Assembly (NCBI RefSeq): GCF_013201075.1
Contig: NZ_CP053708.1
Location: 3,601,501 to 3,665,500, forward strand
Origin: Lichenicola cladoniae
Lineage (GTDB): Bacteria > Pseudomonadota > Alphaproteobacteria > Acetobacterales > Acetobacteraceae
DNA length: 64,000 nt
Reading direction: 5' to 3'
Shown in pieces: positions 62,693-64,000 of the stretch; within the stretch, counting starts at the first letter, position 1, and every line of letters starts with the position of its first letter. The notes under the pieces are model-generated. The model saw only the letters and a program-made list of their open reading frames with translations. It was not told the origin of the DNA and made no database searches. The position numbers and the translations under genes were made by a program.

Positions 62693-64000
62693 TCAAGGAC
62701 TCGGCTGAGCCAGCCGATCGGTCACGCTGCGCAATACGCCGAGTAGTTCATCGGCTTGACGATGATAGGTGGCGAGCGCCGACGTGTGCGGATTGTTATA
62801 TCGGTCAAGACGTTCCGGCACGAGAAGGAGTTCGCTGACTGCTTCAAGCAGGCCGTGTTCGCGGCCGTCGAGCGGGATCAAACGCCCGTTGACGCCATCG
62901 TCGATATCCTCCGCCTGACCGCCGCCGGCCGTGGCGATCACCCAGACATCGCGGGCCAGGGCCTCGCGGACGCTGAGCCCGAAGCTCTCCTTCCATTGCG
63001 ACGGGAACAGCAGGACATCGATGCGGTCAAAGAAATCATCGAGCTCCGACTGCTTGTAGGCCGGCACGACGGTGATCTTTCCCTGCACCGTCCAGGCGGA
63101 TACGTCGATCGACCGGAAGCCGAGATTGAGCGTGTTGTCGACCAGCACGAGTTCCCAGTTGGACTGTGTCAGTGCCTCGAATGTCGCGCGGACCAGGTGG
63201 AAGCCTTTGATCGGCTCGTTGCCACCGACGAACCCGAACCGTAGCGGACTGCCCGGCTGCCTCGGCGTTCGCGCCTTCGACGGCATGCGGATGCCATTGC
63301 GATGAACCCGCACCGTCGACGGGTCCAGCCCGTTCGCCAGGTAGAGCTGGCGATGCGATTCGCTGGGCGAGAGCAGCAGGCTGGCCCGATGCAGGATACT
63401 GGTCATGATCCGCATCCGCTCGTTCAGGTGACGGGCGGCAGGCAGGCAATTCTGGCACACACGCAGGTCGATCCGGGTCTGGAAACAGTAGCGGTTGTCG
63501 CCACGGACCATGAACTGGCGATCGCAGAGCCACCACGCATCGTGCAGCGTGACCACGTAGGGAATGCCGCGCTCATGGCACAGGCGCAGGATCGAAGCGC
63601 CGAATCCCTGGATGGAATGCGCATGCACCACGTCCGGCCGCACCGCGTCCAGCATCTGGCCGAAGACCGCGACCATCGACGGGTTGTCCAGCTGGGCGAC
63701 CTGGTCGCTCGATGACGACAGGTTCGTGGCAAACACCGTGATGCCGTCCGTCGTGTAGCGGAGGATCGAGTTCGGGCGCCCGGGCAGGGCTGGCCGGGAG
63801 GCAAAGACACACAGCTCGACCCCGTCCGCCCGGTTCAGCCGTGCGGCAAGTTCCTGTGCCACGATGGTCGCGCCGCCGAAGCTTTGTGGCGTAAAGAAGA
63901 TGTTCGCGGATACCACGCGCAGCGCCTTGCGTACCGGTTCCGGCAATGGACCAGCTAGCTGCGCGACCTGCTCGCGTGCGATCCGCTCCGGTGCATAGCG
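62693..64000 (-). CDS. GT4-family glycosyltransferase, 5' end outside the window
   Basis: At least 435 residues. A TTG at 63946 could start it, but the frame stays open to the right edge (RYAPERIAREQVAQLAGP precedes), so a longer, perhaps fused, protein is likely. GT4 marks: RVVSANIFFTPQSFGGATIV, VVHAHSIQGFGA, FGFVGGNEPIKGFHLV, FPSQWKESFGLSVREALARDVWVIAT and the nucleotide-sugar EALA/GGGQ region. Product unknown. Confidence 0.88.
   Translation of the reverse strand, partial: RYAPERIAREQVAQLAGPLPEPVRKALRVVSANIFFTPQSFGGATIVAQELAARLNRADGVELCVFASRPALPGRPNSILRYTTDGITVFATNLSSSSDQVAQLDNPSMVAVFGQMLDAVRPDVVHAHSIQGFGASILRLCHERGIPYVVTLHDAWWLCDRQFMVRGDNRYCFQTRIDLRVCQNCLPAARHLNERMRIMTSILHRASLLLSPSESHRQLYLANGLDPSTVRVHRNGIRMPSKARTPRQPGSPLRFGFVGGNEPIKGFHLVRATFEALTQSNWELVLVDNTLNLGFRSIDVSAWTVQGKITVVPAYKQSELDDFFDRIDVLLFPSQWKESFGLSVREALARDVWVIATAGGGQAEDIDDGVNGRLIPLDGREHGLLEAVSELLLVPERLDRYNNPHTSALATYHRQADELLGVLRSVTDRLAQPSP

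Overview
The window is GC-rich chromosomal DNA from an alphaproteobacterium, most likely Rhodospirillales/Acetobacteraceae. This rests on inference from gene content and order: fabD-fabG-acpP-fabF-mltG, a HisKA_2-type bacteriophytochrome kinase, a COQ9-like protein, a UbiK/BMFP protein, an NDUFAF7-like methyltransferase, a Tat-exported glucose-fructose-oxidoreductase-like protein and an S53 acid peptidase. No rRNA gene, CRISPR array, insertion sequence or prophage was recognised. There is one tRNA (Gln-UUG).

Layout. 0-5.4 kb: the end of a GGDEF-EAL protein, a GFOR-like oxidoreductase, a LysR/tautomerase divergent pair around a perfect inverted repeat, a secreted NTF2-like protein, and a MarR/SnoaL-like divergent pair. 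5.5-10.1 kb: the fatty-acid synthesis cluster fabD-fabG-acpP-fabF followed by mltG. 10.3-13.9 kb: an NRAMP-family transporter with non-canonical metal-site motifs and an S53 peptidase. 14-18.3 kb: a compact minus-strand operon of a signal-less OpuAC-type binding protein, three SAM methyltransferases (one with a PqqD-like tail) and a YdcF protein. 18.7-23.1 kb: a plus-strand operon encoding a LOV-PAS-GGDEF-EAL blue-light/c-di-GMP protein, a full double-domain KaiC and KaiB. 23.1-25 kb: mntH and mntR, divergent around one palindrome. 25.2-28.5 kb: a single-domain response regulator, a P-loop kinase and a bacteriophytochrome histidine kinase. 28.6-34.1 kb: an M13 peptidase, an acyl-ACP-desaturase-like di-iron protein and sucCD.

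34.2-40.0 kb is a lower-GC island carrying an anti-phage SIR2-HerA pair and, convergent to it, a DUF4062-SIR2 fusion in which the usual catalytic His position is Asp. Housekeeping resumes with proA-nadD-(gap)-rsfS-rlmH (40.0-43.1 kb), an orphan ACP plus FkbH-like HAD protein (43.1-45.3 kb), a TrkA-type K+ channel, an acyltransferase-3, and pth-ychF with ribosomal protein L25. A Fic protein has a striking repeat array filling its promoter. Then come prs and a histidine phosphatase, a block (lgt - midA - pgeF - lipoprotein), hldD, ubiK, ybjN, proC, a COQ9-like gene, tRNA-Gln and HU. The window ends at the edge of a polysaccharide cluster (RgpF-like protein and a GT4 glycosyltransferase that runs off the end).

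The most interesting parts are the light/c-di-GMP/Kai operon and the red-light sensor 3-5 kb beyond it, the double-SIR2 defence island, the methyltransferase/betaine-binding operon, and the Fic operator array. All function calls come from reading motifs by eye; no database search was run.
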